Shown here: positions 22,710-32,818 of the stretch, in pieces | Layout: the number at the start of each line of letters is the position of its first letter | How positions within the stretch are numbered: the stretch's first letter is position 1 | Origin: Haloferax litoreum | Lineage (GTDB): Archaea; Halobacteriota; Halobacteria; Halobacteriales; Haloferacaceae | Assembly: GCF_009674605.1 (NCBI RefSeq) | Contig: NZ_WKJO01000001.1 | Location: forward strand, 868,001 to 932,000 | Direction: 5' to 3' | DNA: 64,000 nt | The notes under the pieces: model-generated | Seen by the model: the letters and a program-made list of their open reading frames with translations, nothing else | Databases searched by the model: none | What the model was told of the DNA's origin: nothing | Translations under genes and position numbers: made by a program

Positions 22710-23122
22710 TTTACAGCGTCGACGTTCGCATCGAAGTTCCAGTCCGCGACACCGAGGTCACAGACCGCGTCGCCGACGCCGTCGAGAACCTCTTTCCGGG
22801 GGTCGAACTCACGCACGAACCCGGGAAACTCGTCGGCGAGACCCACGAGTTAGAGCGCTTCTCGGAGCGTCTGCACGAACAAACCATCCTCGACACCGCC
22901 CGGCGAGAGTTCGACAAACGCCGCGACGAGGAAGGGTTCTCGTTCGCGCTGAAGAAACAGGCCGCGTTCAAGGGTGTCGTCAACTTCTCCGTCGGCAACC
23001 CCGACGAACTCGGCGACATCGAGGTACACGTGACCGTCCGCGACCCGTCTGTCGAAGAACTCATCGACTACATCGCGCCGCCGACCGAAGACGGTCGGCC
23101 AATCGACCCCGCCGACCGCTGA
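22706..23122 (+). CDS. UPF0201 family RNA-binding-like protein
   Basis: 138 residues, the usual length of the archaeal UPF0201/COG1325 family, which has a fold related to RNA-binding domains of the L5/L11 type. It begins MIYSVDVRIEVPVRDTEVTD, has the conserved FPGVELTHEPGKLVGETHELERF (cited in part: FPGVEL), and the C-terminal VHVTVRDPSVEELIDYIAPPT. The ATG overlaps the stop of the UPF0200 gene. This gene pair is common in archaea, and an RNA-related role has been suggested only from the fold. Confidence 0.9.
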   Translation: MIYSVDVRIEVPVRDTEVTDRVADAVENLFPGVELTHEPGKLVGETHELERFSERLHEQTILDTARREFDKRRDEEGFSFALKKQAAFKGVVNFSVGNPDELGDIEVHVTVRDPSVEELIDYIAPPTEDGRPIDPADR

Positions 23123-23146
23123 GTGGCACGCCGCCCGAACGCGGTG

Positions 23147-24130
23147 TTAGGCGACCAACAGCGCCACCGCGATGGCGATGAAGACGACTTTCAAACTCGT
23201 GTTGACGGCGATGACCTTCGACCCGAACTCTGGCCCCCAGATGCCGTACTGAAACGGAATCGACCGCTTGAACGTCGAGACGGCGAAGGAGATGATACCC
23301 CCGATGAGCATCGTCGCCACCGCCTGTTTCGGCGTGAACGTCTCGCCGATGGCGGGCGCGATAGTCGCCGCACCGGTCGTCGTGTCGAACGCGAAGGCGA
23401 CGACGACGGGGACGGCGGCACCCGGCAGGCCGACGAGGTTCGTCAGCGGACTGGCGAGGTTGGTGAAGGATTCGAGGTCCGTCGTTCGCAAGAGGAGCGT
23501 GACGAGCACGTAGACCACCGCGAGTCGCGGGACGATTCGACGAACCGTCTTCCACGTCTTTCGTGCGGCGTCTTCAGCCATCGACCGGACCGAGTCGTCG
23601 TTGACACCGTGTTCGCCATCCGTGTCGCCTGCGCCGTCCGTCTCGGCGATGGCCGTGGGGGTGACGTTCTGTTTCGAGAGGAGCACCGCACCGGCAGCGA
23701 CGCCAGTGAGCGTAATCGCCAGTGCGATTGCGGCGCGGGCACCGACGTACATGAATCCGACTTCTCGCCCGAGGATAGGGATGAGGACCGGCCAGTAAAA
23801 CGTGAAGATGTGTTGGACGAACCCGAAGAACGTGTTGATGGTGACGGCGACGAGCGTCGCTCTATCGTCTAGGACGCCAGATTCGCGGAACTCGGCGAGC
23901 ATCCCGTATCCCGCCGTCGTCGACGCGGCGGTGGTGACGATAGCCGTCCCAACTTCGTCGGGGAGGTTCGCGGGACTCGTCAAGTACCGAGAGAGACCGG
24001 CGATGCGTTCGACGAGGCCGAAGGCGACGACGAGGTTCGCCGCGAAGACGCCGATGGCGATGTAGACGGCGATGCGCAGGACTCTGGGGAGCACCTCGAC
24101 CAGCACCGGGAGAACGGTCGACGACTGCAC
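23147..24130 (-). CDS. Membrane protein with nucleoside-recognition (Gate) domains
   Basis: 327 residues with about nine membrane segments. Two Gate-like modules are visible, the first near residues 20-130 (IGVFAANLVVAFGLVERI, then TTAASTTAGYGMLAEFRESG), the second near 205-320 (PLTNLVGLPGAAVPVVVAFA, then GAATIAPAIG). An acidic cytoplasmic loop (about 160-185) separates them. Gate-domain proteins include nucleoside transporters and sporulation proteins, and the substrate is not predictable. Convergent with the UPF0201 gene and followed by the split MgtE pair on the same strand. Confidence 0.82.
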   Translation of the reverse strand: MQSSTVLPVLVEVLPRVLRIAVYIAIGVFAANLVVAFGLVERIAGLSRYLTSPANLPDEVGTAIVTTAASTTAGYGMLAEFRESGVLDDRATLVAVTINTFFGFVQHIFTFYWPVLIPILGREVGFMYVGARAAIALAITLTGVAAGAVLLSKQNVTPTAIAETDGAGDTDGEHGVNDDSVRSMAEDAARKTWKTVRRIVPRLAVVYVLVTLLLRTTDLESFTNLASPLTNLVGLPGAAVPVVVAFAFDTTTGAATIAPAIGETFTPKQAVATMLIGGIISFAVSTFKRSIPFQYGIWGPEFGSKVIAVNTSLKVVFIAIAVALLVA

Positions 24131-24183
24131 AGGGAGTGGTCGGGTGGCGAGGAACTAATCGCCGTCGGTCGGTGTCGTGCCGA

Positions 24184-24744
24184 TTAGACCAACAGTTGTG
24201 CGACCGCAAAGAGGACGACCACCCCGAGTACGTCGCAGACGTTGGTGACGACGGGGATGACCACGTCGTCGGGGTCGAGACCGAACCGATAGGCGACGTA
24301 CGTGGCGGTGAACGTCACGAAGACGGCCAAGACGGCGAGCGTGATACCGCTCGATAACGCGACCAAAACGACAGTCGAGAAGGGGAGTGCGGGACCGCCA
24401 GTGACGATGAACGTCGCGGCCCACGCCCCAACGCCGATGACCGGAAAGATGGTCACTGCGAGGACGACCGTCGCAAGCGCGTTCCCCGCGAGTTCGTCGT
24501 CCGCCGGCGAGAACGTGAGGGTCCCGAGGTGGAACGACGTCGAAAGTCGTGCCGCGAGGATGCTCCCGAGATTTCCTGCCGTTCCGATGGTGACGGGCAC
24601 GAGGACGAGCAGGGACGGATACCTGAGTAACTGCGCTTCGAAGCTTCCGAGGACGAGACCACTGCCGAGTTCGACGAGCGTGAGGACGAACAAGACGGGG
24701 AGCATCGCCCGCGAGATGGCACGGACGGTCCACTCAGTCGGCAC
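24184..24744 (-). CDS. MgtE-like divalent cation transporter, second half
   Basis: 186 residues from a GTG at 24744 placed one base after the stop of the upstream half. About five membrane helices of the MgtE integral-membrane domain (PF01769), with the conserved loop LVPVTIGTAGNLGSILAARLS near residue 45-65 and the acidic DPDDVVIPVVTNVCDVLGVV near the C-terminus, where Asp residues line the ion path. The usual cytoplasmic N and CBS domains of bacterial MgtE are absent, as in SLC41-type proteins. It should work as a heteromer with the neighbour (24746-25327). Mg2+ is inferred from the family. Confidence 0.88.
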   Translation of the reverse strand: MPTEWTVRAISRAMLPVLFVLTLVELGSGLVLGSFEAQLLRYPSLLVLVPVTIGTAGNLGSILAARLSTSFHLGTLTFSPADDELAGNALATVVLAVTIFPVIGVGAWAATFIVTGGPALPFSTVVLVALSSGITLAVLAVFVTFTATYVAYRFGLDPDDVVIPVVTNVCDVLGVVVLFAVAQLLV

Positions 24745-24745
24745 G

Positions 24746-25327
24746 TCAGAACACCCCAGCGATGGCGAGGACGGTTCGGACCGCGATGAGCAAGAACAGG
24801 ATTCCGAACACGTCACCGGTGGTCGTCACCAGTGGGCCGACGATGGTGTCGGGGTTCCGTCCCCGTCTGTACCCCGCGAAGACGACGGTCACGACGACGA
24901 CGGTGAGGACGATACCCGACAAGAGACCGGCGACGATAGCGATGCCGACGAGAATCGGGAGCGGTGCCACCCGCTGGCCGAGGAACGTGAGCAAGAAGAA
25001 CGCCATGATGGACGCGAAGGTGCTCGTCAGCACACCGTTGGCGAGTGCCGCCGTCGCGGCGGCCCGAAGTCGCTCGTCAGCACCGGTGACGTAGGGTTCG
25101 ATGAGACCCTGATGCAGTGCCGTGGCGATACGAGCACCCAGCGACCCGTAGACGTTCCCGCGGGTCGCGAGCAGTGCAGGCACGAGGACGAGGAGACCCG
25201 GAACCGCACGGAGTTCGGCGCGCATCCCGCCGAGGACGACGCCGGCGATGAGGCCACCGACGAGACTCGCCGCGAGTGCAGGGAGGGCTTCTTTGTAGGC
25301 CTCGACTGCCACGTCTCGCACCGTCAT
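24746..25327 (-). CDS. MgtE-like divalent cation transporter, first half
   Basis: 193 residues, about five membrane helices of the MgtE domain. It starts MTVRDVAVEAYKEALPALAA. The loop LVPALLATRGNVYGSLGARIA near residues 47-68 matches the TAGNLGS loop of its partner, and GRNPDTIVGPLVTTTGDVFG near the C-terminus matches the partner's DPDD...TNVCD segment. The two proteins are therefore homologous halves. They abut with only one base between stop and the next GTG, so translation is coupled. In SLC41-like transporters the two halves are fused in one chain. Confidence 0.88.
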   Translation of the reverse strand: MTVRDVAVEAYKEALPALAASLVGGLIAGVVLGGMRAELRAVPGLLVLVPALLATRGNVYGSLGARIATALHQGLIEPYVTGADERLRAAATAALANGVLTSTFASIMAFFLLTFLGQRVAPLPILVGIAIVAGLLSGIVLTVVVVTVVFAGYRRGRNPDTIVGPLVTTTGDVFGILFLLIAVRTVLAIAGVF

Positions 25328-25437
25328 TGTCGGGTCCGACGGCCCCGAGCGTTAAAAGTCGGCGGTATGTCGAATTCGTGGTGCGAAGAAGACAGAAGAG
25401 AAGATACGTCAAACGGAGAGGAGTCAGAAGGTAGCGG

Positions 25438-26841
<1,404 letters not shown>

Positions 26842-26922
26842 CTACGCCGCCGCGTCGGTAAAGGCTTTATCCGTCGCGTCCGCGGGCGAAGAGCTATCGG
26901 TCGACGTAGTGACACACCAACG

Positions 26923-27909
26923 ATGACGCGAATCCTCGTCCTCGACCAACCCGCACACGACATCCCCGCCGAGGAGTACGCCGACGCCCTCCGCGAGCGA
27001 CTTCCCGACGCGACAGTCGTCCACCCGAAGACGACGGCCGAAACGCTCGAAGCCGCGGCCACAGTGGATGTCATCACCGGGACGTACCTCCAGCGCGACG
27101 TACTCACCGCCGCCGACGAACTCCGACTGTTCGCCGGCGCTGCCGCAGGGTACGACCACCTCCCGATGGAGATGCTACGCGAGCGAGATGTCACGGTCAC
27201 GAACGCGTCCGGTGTCCACGGACCCAACATCGCCGAGCACGTTGTCGGATGGCTCTTGACGATTACCCGCCGCCTCGACGAGGGAATCCGCCGACAGGAG
27301 CGCCGCGAGTGGCGGTCGTTTCAGGCCTACGGCGAACTCAAGGGGTCGACAGTCACCGTCGTTGGGTTGGGCGCAATCGGGCAGGCCGTGGTCGAGCGTC
27401 TCGACCCCTTCGGTGTCGAGACCATCGGCGCTCGCTACACACCCGAAAAAGGCGGACCGACGGACCGAGTCCTCGGCTTCGACGACCTCGAATCAGCCCT
27501 CGTCGAAACGGACTACCTCGTCCTCGCGTGTCCGCTGACCGACGAGACGGAGCACCTCATCGACCAGCAGGCGTTCTTTGCCCTGCCGAACCACGCCGTC
27601 CTCGTGAACGTCGCTCGGGGTGGTGTCGTCGACACCGACGCACTCGTCTCCTCGATTCAGCGTGGGTACCTTCGGGCCGCCGCACTCGACGTGACTGACC
27701 CGGAACCGCTCCCTGAGAACCATCCCCTGTGGTCCTTCGAGAACGTCTTCATCACCCCCCACGTCGCGGGCTACACACCGCAATACTTCACTCGACTGGC
27801 GGACATCCTCGCTGAGAACGTCGAACGGTTGGAGTCGGGAGACGGAGACACCACTCTTCGCAACCAAGTGCTTCCCGAAACCCCACGTACTTCACCCGAC
27901 GAGTCGTAG
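26923..27909 (+). CDS. D-isomer-specific 2-hydroxyacid dehydrogenase family protein
   Basis: 328 residues. Rossmann NAD-binding motif VVGLGAIGQAVVERL near residues 146-160. Catalytic triad signatures: Arg in NVARGGVVDTDAL near 227-239, Glu in DVTDPEPLPENHPLW near 255-270, His in ITPHVAGYTP near 278. The substrate-binding domain ends with AAGYDHLPMEML near 78. Such enzymes reduce or oxidise alpha-keto/hydroxy acids; glyoxylate/hydroxypyruvate reductase or phosphoglycerate dehydrogenase-like activity is possible. The ATG at 26923 is chosen by homology; the frame is open upstream only as a shadow of srp54. Confidence 0.9.
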   Translation: MTRILVLDQPAHDIPAEEYADALRERLPDATVVHPKTTAETLEAAATVDVITGTYLQRDVLTAADELRLFAGAAAGYDHLPMEMLRERDVTVTNASGVHGPNIAEHVVGWLLTITRRLDEGIRRQERREWRSFQAYGELKGSTVTVVGLGAIGQAVVERLDPFGVETIGARYTPEKGGPTDRVLGFDDLESALVETDYLVLACPLTDETEHLIDQQAFFALPNHAVLVNVARGGVVDTDALVSSIQRGYLRAAALDVTDPEPLPENHPLWSFENVFITPHVAGYTPQYFTRLADILAENVERLESGDGDTTLRNQVLPETPRTSPDES

Positions 27910-27918
27910 GCGGCGGCG

Positions 27919-28536
27919 ATGAGCAGTATCGCATTCGGACTGCAACCAACCACGATTCTCGCCTTCTCTGGGGCGGCAATCGCGCTCATTCTCACACCCG
28001 GTCCGGACACGATGTACGTCCTCGCCCGCGGCCTCGACGGGCGCGAATCGGGTGTCCGCTCGGCGTTCGGTATCGCAACCGGCGTCCTCTTTCACACGAT
28101 GCTCGCCACGCTCGGTGTCGCCGCGCTGCTCCAGACAGTGCCCGAAGCGGCCGCGGTAGTCCAGTACGTCGGGGCGGCGTATCTCGTCTACCTCGGCGTG
28201 GTTGCCCTCCGTGACGACGAGTTCGACCCGGCCGTCGAGACGGACGCCTCGGGAAGTTTCCGGCGCGGCGTCCTCGTCAACGCCCTGAACCCGAAAGTCG
28301 CACTGTTCTTTCTCGCGTTTCTCCCCGGGTTCGCCGGGCGTGGCCCCGGCGCAGGTGAACGAATGGCCTTCTTGGGCGCACTGTACGCGGTACTCACCGC
28401 TATCTACCTCTCCGCCGTCGCACTCGGAGCCGACAGACTCGGCGACACCCTCGCCGAGACGCGGGTGAGTCGCGTCCTCAACTACGTTGGTGCGGGGACG
28501 ATGCTGTTGCTCGGTGTCGTACTCGCGCTGGAGTGA
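27919..28536 (+). CDS. LysE/RhtB family amino-acid exporter
   Basis: 205 residues and six membrane segments, the size of the LysE/RhtB family. The signature ALILTPGPDTMYVLARGL near residues 23-40 is the conserved N-terminal helix-loop, and RRGVLVNALNPKVALFFLAFLPG near 115-137 is the central motif. It exports amino acids or derivatives such as lysine, threonine or homoserine in known members; the substrate here is not readable. It follows the hydroxyacid dehydrogenase by nine bases, so the two are likely cotranscribed. Confidence 0.9.
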   Translation: MSSIAFGLQPTTILAFSGAAIALILTPGPDTMYVLARGLDGRESGVRSAFGIATGVLFHTMLATLGVAALLQTVPEAAAVVQYVGAAYLVYLGVVALRDDEFDPAVETDASGSFRRGVLVNALNPKVALFFLAFLPGFAGRGPGAGERMAFLGALYAVLTAIYLSAVALGADRLGDTLAETRVSRVLNYVGAGTMLLLGVVLALE

Positions 28537-28578
28537 GAAAACGACGGACCGGACGATGAGGAAGCCTGTTGTTGGCGC

Positions 28579-29835
28579 TTACTCGTCGTGTCCGAGGAGA
28601 CGGTCGACCATCGCTTCGGGGTCGAACCGCTCGATGTGGTCGTATCCCTGCCCCACGCCGAGGAACAAGATTGGCTTGCCCGTGACGTAGGCGATTGAGA
28701 TTGCCGCACCACCGTTGGAGTCGGCGTCGGCCTTCGTGAGAATCGCGCCGTCGATGGCCGCCGCGTCGTTGAACTTGCGGGCGCGTTCGACTGCGTCCTG
28801 TCCGGCGACTGCCTCGTCCACGAAGATGGTGAGGTCAGGGCCGACGACGCGGTCTATCTTCTCTAACTGCGCCATGAGGTCGTTCGACGTGTGCAGGCGA
28901 CCGGCCGTGTCGCCGAGGACGATGTCGATGTCGTGCGCGTCGGCATATTCGACGGCGTCGTAGATGACGGCCGCCGGGTCGCCACCCTGTTCGTGGGTGA
29001 TGAGTTTCTTGTCGAGTGCCTCCGCGTGCTCTCGAATCTGCTCGTTCGCGCCGGCGCGGTAGGTGTCACCGTTTGCGAGGACCGTCGAGTAGCCCTGCGT
29101 TTCGAAGTAGCGGGCGAGTTTGGCGATAGTCGTCGTCTTCCCGACGCCGTTGATGCCGGTGAAGATGAGGGTGACAGGCTTGTCCGCCTCGGCGATGCGC
29201 TGGTCGAAGTCGAACTGGCCGACGCTGATGACTTCGTAGAGCGCGTCGTGGAGTGCCTCTTCGACGAGTTGGCCCGTGCTCTGGACCTGCTTTCGCGTCT
29301 CGCCGATGAGTTTCTCGCGGATGGTCTCGAGAATCTCCTCTGCGACCTGCATCTCGACGTCGCTCTGGAGGAGCGCCATCTCGAGTTCCCACAGTGGGTC
29401 TTCGAGGTCTTCTTCCTCGATGACGACTTTCCCGGTTGCGAACGCGGCGGCGCGCTTCAGGCGACTCTTGCTGGACGACGAGTCGCTCTCGTCTCTCGTG
29501 GACAGTGCTTCCTTCGCCGCGTCCGATGCGAGCGACTCGGGAGTCTCGCCGTCGACGTCCGCGGCGTCTTCGGTCTCCGCGTCGCGAGCGGGTGTGTCCG
29601 CGGGTGCAACGTCGTCCTGCGAGTCGTCGACTGTCTCGGTGGTCGAAGTGACTGCTTCGTCGGGGTCGGCGGACACACCGTCCGTCTCCGCCGCTGTCTC
29701 GTCGACTTCCGCGTCAGCGTCTGCGCTTGCGTCTGCCGCTTCAGCCTCGGCTTCTGCCGCTTCAGCCTTCTCTTCGGCGGTGTCTTCGACGTCTTCCCGG
29801 AAGCGGTTGAGTTTCTTCTTCAGTCCGTCGAACAT
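28579..29835 (-). CDS. ftsY: Signal recognition particle receptor FtsY
   Basis: 418 residues. After the first 14 residues (MFDGLKKKLNRFRE) comes a very acidic, Ala/Asp/Glu-rich A domain of about 110 residues. The NG domain follows, with G1 FTGINGVGKTTTIAKLA near 225-240, GDTYRAGANEQ, VLGDTAGRLHT and LTKADADSNGG. It docks the SRP-ribosome complex at the membrane and forms a GTPase pair with SRP54. Last gene of the operon rpl39e-rpl31e-tif6-rpl18a-pfdA-ftsY, 18 bases after pfdA. Confidence 0.97.
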   Translation of the reverse strand: MFDGLKKKLNRFREDVEDTAEEKAEAAEAEAEAADASADADAEVDETAAETDGVSADPDEAVTSTTETVDDSQDDVAPADTPARDAETEDAADVDGETPESLASDAAKEALSTRDESDSSSSKSRLKRAAAFATGKVVIEEEDLEDPLWELEMALLQSDVEMQVAEEILETIREKLIGETRKQVQSTGQLVEEALHDALYEVISVGQFDFDQRIAEADKPVTLIFTGINGVGKTTTIAKLARYFETQGYSTVLANGDTYRAGANEQIREHAEALDKKLITHEQGGDPAAVIYDAVEYADAHDIDIVLGDTAGRLHTSNDLMAQLEKIDRVVGPDLTIFVDEAVAGQDAVERARKFNDAAAIDGAILTKADADSNGGAAISIAYVTGKPILFLGVGQGYDHIERFDPEAMVDRLLGHDE

Positions 29836-29853
29836 CTGAATAGGGGGTGAGGA

Positions 29854-30330
29854 TTACTCGTCGTCGCCGTCTTCGCCTTCGCCCTGCATCTGCTGTTGCA
29901 TCTGCTGCATCTGCTGCTGCTGCATCTGCTGTTGGGCCTGCATCGCCTGCTGTTCTATCTGTTCGCTCTCTTCTTCGAGTTCGTCGATTTGACCGCGGAT
30001 GCTCGCGATTTCCTCGTCGAGCATGTCCTGCTTGCGGCGCAGTGCTTCGACGGCGTCAGACTGGTTCTGCTCGGCCGCGTAGTTGGCACCGAGCGAGACG
30101 ATGACCTCGTCGATGTCCTGCACTTCGGCGCGGAGGTACGCGTCGCCACCCAGCGGGACCTGCACGGTCGAACCCGTCTCGAGCGTCTCGATTGCTTCGA
30201 CGGCCTCGTCGATTTCGGCCTTCTCGTCGTTGAGGTCGGAGACCTCACCTTCGAGCGATTCGATTTCCTCGTCGAGTGCCTGCAGTTCCTGCGAGAGCTG
30301 CTGGAGTTGCTGCTGACCGCCGCCCATCAT
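29854..30330 (-). CDS. pfdA: Prefoldin alpha subunit (GimC)
   Basis: 158 residues. Hexameric holdase that hands unfolded proteins to the thermosome encoded 10 kb away. The chain is coiled coil (about 5-55), beta hairpins (about 58-90; [21 protein letters not shown]) and coiled coil (about 95-135), the alpha-subunit plan. A haloarchaeal tail of Gln/Met repeats and acidic residues follows. The ATG overlaps the TGA of rpl18a (ATGA), so translation is coupled. Beta prefoldin lies elsewhere. Confidence 0.96.
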   Translation of the reverse strand: MMGGGQQQLQQLSQELQALDEEIESLEGEVSDLNDEKAEIDEAVEAIETLETGSTVQVPLGGDAYLRAEVQDIDEVIVSLGANYAAEQNQSDAVEALRRKQDMLDEEIASIRGQIDELEEESEQIEQQAMQAQQQMQQQQMQQMQQQMQGEGEDGDDE

Positions 30331-30503
30331 GCTGCGGACACCTCCGTGAGGTCGACCTTCGTACGTTTGATGCCGTGCTCACTTCCGATGAGAGAAAAGG
30401 CACGTTCTCGTGCGACGTTCTCGTTGGGTGCGTCCACAGTTTTCGTGAACTCGTGGGTCACTCCACGGCTCGTGAAGCGTCCAGAGATAGTGAACTGGCT
30501 CAT
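30327..30503 (-). CDS. rpl18a: Ribosomal protein L18a (LX)
   Basis: 58 residues, ATG at 30503, TGA at 30329-30327. The product begins [19 protein letters not shown] and includes [19 protein letters not shown], which is the archaeal 50S protein LX/L18Ae. It binds the large subunit between tif6 and pfdA in a conserved archaeal order. The start of pfdA lies inside its stop codon. About 80 bases separate it from tif6 upstream; a further promoter there was not seen. Confidence 0.95.
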   Translation of the reverse strand: MSQFTISGRFTSRGVTHEFTKTVDAPNENVARERAFSLIGSEHGIKRTKVDLTEVSAA

Positions 30504-30584
30504 GCACGTCGGTCGGGTGGCGAGCGGGAAGAGTCTTCCTACTCACGGTGAGAATGAGCCGCGAAAAGGGTGGACGAGAGGCCC

Positions 30585-31250
30585 TCAGTCGATGTAGTCG
30601 AGGGCGTCTTCGATGCGACCCAGTTCCGGACCGGTCGTCTCTTCGCCGACGATGTACGACTCGTCGTTGGCGACGAGGCCAGACCCGACGAGCGGTCCAC
30701 CGTAGTTGATGGTTCCGAGGTCCGCGCGAACGTCGAGGAGCGCTTCGAGCGCTTCGAGTTCGGGTTCGCGAGACTTCGGGTGGCAGAGGACGCCACGGTT
30801 GGTGGCGACGGCCGCCATCCCGACGGTTCGAACGTCGGCGAGGTCACCGCGTTCGACGGGAACTTCCAGTGCCTCTTCGACGGCCGAGACGGCCTCGCCG
30901 GAGAGGTCTGCGTGGACGTACGCGCCGTAGTCGTTCGCGAGAACGACGTTCCCAGCGGCGTTGATGCGACCGGGGAGTTCGTAGACGGGGAGGTCTACGA
31001 CCTCGGCGAGTGCCTCCTTTTCGCGGGTCGTCGCACGGCTCGAGACGAGCAGTCCGTTCTCGTTACCCGTGGCTAACGCACCGACAGTTCCTGACCCGCC
31101 GACGGTCGTCTTGACCACCGGCACGTCGAGTTCCTCGGCCATCCGTTCGGCGAGTGAATCGTCGGCATCGGGGCGAACGAGGAGGACGTCGTCGGTCGCC
31201 CGAGCGAAGACGCCGATGTAGGATGAACCGGCGAAGGAGGCGCGGAGCAC
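30585..31250 (-). CDS. tif6: Translation initiation factor aIF6
   Basis: 221 residues from a GTG at 31250. Anti-association factor that binds the 50S subunit through L14/L24e and keeps it from joining the 30S early. Five quasi-identical subdomains are visible: each begins like [16 protein letters not shown] or [19 protein letters not shown] and [44 protein letters not shown]. Length and pentein fold pattern match archaeal aIF6. The GTG follows the rpl31e stop by three bases, so it is part of the ribosomal operon. Confidence 0.96.
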   Translation of the reverse strand: MLRASFAGSSYIGVFARATDDVLLVRPDADDSLAERMAEELDVPVVKTTVGGSGTVGALATGNENGLLVSSRATTREKEALAEVVDLPVYELPGRINAAGNVVLANDYGAYVHADLSGEAVSAVEEALEVPVERGDLADVRTVGMAAVATNRGVLCHPKSREPELEALEALLDVRADLGTINYGGPLVGSGLVANDESYIVGEETTGPELGRIEDALDYID

Positions 31251-31253
31251 CGT

Positions 31254-31532
31254 TTACTCGGCCGGTTCGGCTTCGACGACCGACTCGCCGTCCTCGTCGA
31301 AGCGTGCGGCGCGGACGCGGAACTTGCTCGGTGGGTCCTGACGACCGCTTGCCCAGATGGTCTCGTTGATCTGGGTGTCGAGACGCACGTCGTCGGCGTC
31401 GACCTTGAAGTGCTTCGCGAGGTGCTCGCGGATGAGCTTCATCGCGCGGCCTGCACGCTCGTAGGACGGGACTGCCTTCACGTCGCGGAGCGGGACGGTG
31501 ACGACGCGCTCCTCGAAGTCGTTTGCGCTCAT
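31254..31532 (-). CDS. rpl31e: Ribosomal protein L31e
   Basis: 92 residues. Large-subunit protein near the exit tunnel. Conserved segments ERVVTVPLRDVKAVPSYERA near residues 8-27, KLIREHLAKHFKVDADDVRLD near 32-52, and the motif NETIWASGRQDPPSKFRVRA near 56-75 are archaeal/eukaryal L31e. The acidic C-terminus is a haloarchaeal feature. It starts three bases after the rpl39e stop and is followed by tif6. Confidence 0.97.
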   Translation of the reverse strand: MSANDFEERVVTVPLRDVKAVPSYERAGRAMKLIREHLAKHFKVDADDVRLDTQINETIWASGRQDPPSKFRVRAARFDEDGESVVEAEPAE

Positions 31533-31535
31533 TGC

Positions 31536-31688
31536 TTACTCGTCCGTGTTGCTTCGCCGCCAGTTGCGACGCTTGGGGTTTCGCGTGACTTCCATGTCGG
31601 TCTTGAGCATGACCCACGCTGGGACACGACTGTTCTGACGTTCGAGCTTCGCCAGACGCTTCTTCTTAGCCTTCGACTTCTTACCCAT
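31536..31688 (-). CDS. rpl39e: Ribosomal protein L39e
   Basis: 50 residues, ATG at 31688, TAA at 31538-31536. The product is very basic ([20 protein letters not shown], then [20 protein letters not shown]) and matches L39e, which lines the exit tunnel. It is the first gene of the operon. A TATA box at 31714-31720 is 26 nt upstream of the expected transcription start, three bases before the ATG. It was found by direct reading because it is short. Confidence 0.96.
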   Translation of the reverse strand: MGKKSKAKKKRLAKLERQNSRVPAWVMLKTDMEVTRNPKRRNWRRSNTDE

Positions 31689-31713
31689 AGTGGCCTACAG
31701 TTTCCATCCTCCG

Positions 31714-31720
31714 CATAAAA
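31714..31720 (-). promoter_or_regulatory. TATA box of the rpl39e-ftsY operon
   Basis: The minus strand reads TTTTATG, centred about 29 nt before the ATG of rpl39e at 31688. This predicts a nearly leaderless mRNA covering rpl39e, rpl31e, tif6, rpl18a, pfdA and ftsY. Confidence 0.65.
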
Positions 31721-31848
31721 TCTTGTTCCTTCGCGTTTGAGAGGTGTGAGAGGCGTCCACAGGGTGGAATCCGTCGAATTCACCCGCGGGTCGGTGGGTA
31801 CCGGGCGAATCGACTCATTCAGTATCGTCGGCGCAAAAGTCCGGGTGA

Positions 31849-32790
31849 ATGAGTCGGGCCCGCACACTCGTCGGCTTTCTCACCCTCTCTGCCGTCTGGG
31901 GCAGTGCCTTCCTCGCGACAGAACTCGCCCTCGAAACGGTCCCGCCGGCGTTCCTCGCCGCCATTCGGTTCGACGTCGCGGCGTTACTCCTGTTCGCACT
32001 CACTATCGCCCGCGGCGACCGATTCCTACCAGCAGTACGAAGCGAGTGGCGACCGATTCTCGCCGGCGGCGTGTTCAGCATCGGCGCCCACCACGCGCTC
32101 TTGTTCTCGGGGCAGGTGTACGTTCCCGGGTCCGTCGCCTCTGTCCTCCTCGGCATCATCCCACTGGCGACGCCGACACTGACCCGTCTGACCGCCACGC
32201 GAGAGCGACTCTCGCCTCTCAAGGTGGCCGGTCTGGTCCTCGGCTTCCTCGGCCTCGTCGTCATCGCCAATCCGAACCCCGGGAACCTCCTGTCGTCGAA
32301 CCTCGTCGGTGCGGTACTGGTGTTCGGTTCGGCCATCGCGTTCGGTCTCGGGGCCGTCCTCACGCACGACAGCGAGACGGGCATGTCGCTCCTCGCGGTG
32401 CAGGCGTGGATGATGCTCATCGGGGCAGTGACGCTCCACGTAACGAGCATCGCGCTCCCGTGGGAGTCTGCCGCCGACGCGGTGTGGGTACCGACGACGC
32501 TCGTCGCAACCGGCTACCTCGCCATCGTCGCCGGCGCGGGCGGGTTCCTGCTCTACTTCTGGCTTCTCGACCGAGTCGGACCCATCGAGGTCAGCCTCTT
32601 GGAGTACGTGATTCCGCTGTTCGCCGCCCTCGCGGAGTGGGTCGTCCTCGACCGCGTCCCGACGCTGACGACGGTTTCCGGGTTCGTCCTCATCTTCCTC
32701 GGCTTCCTCCTGTTCAAGCGTGATGCCCTTCGCGGCGAACTTCAGCGGGCAGTCGACCGGCGACAGCGACGTAGACCGGCCGACGACTGA
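31849..32790 (+). CDS. EamA-type (DMT superfamily) transporter
   Basis: 313 residues, ten membrane segments in two EamA repeats (about 5-140 and 150-290). The first begins LVGFLTLSAVWGSAFLATEL; the second contains GAVLVFGSAIAFGLGAVLTH, and VSLLEYVIPLFAALAEWVVL is the typical last part. The C-terminus is basic and arginine-rich, which agrees with a cytoplasmic tail. Members export amino acids or other small metabolites; no substrate can be stated. It is divergent from the ribosomal operon and 28 bases from the next, convergent gene. Confidence 0.9.
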   Translation: MSRARTLVGFLTLSAVWGSAFLATELALETVPPAFLAAIRFDVAALLLFALTIARGDRFLPAVRSEWRPILAGGVFSIGAHHALLFSGQVYVPGSVASVLLGIIPLATPTLTRLTATRERLSPLKVAGLVLGFLGLVVIANPNPGNLLSSNLVGAVLVFGSAIAFGLGAVLTHDSETGMSLLAVQAWMMLIGAVTLHVTSIALPWESAADAVWVPTTLVATGYLAIVAGAGGFLLYFWLLDRVGPIEVSLLEYVIPLFAALAEWVVLDRVPTLTTVSGFVLIFLGFLLFKRDALRGELQRAVDRRQRRRPADD

Positions 32791-32818
32791 CAGAACTCGA
32801 TGGGTTCGGAGGACGAGG

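Noticed and set aside
23123-23872. 249-codon plus-strand frame opposite the Gate-domain gene
   Set aside because: Asp/Arg/Gly-rich shadow without hydrophobic core; the minus strand has clear membrane helices.
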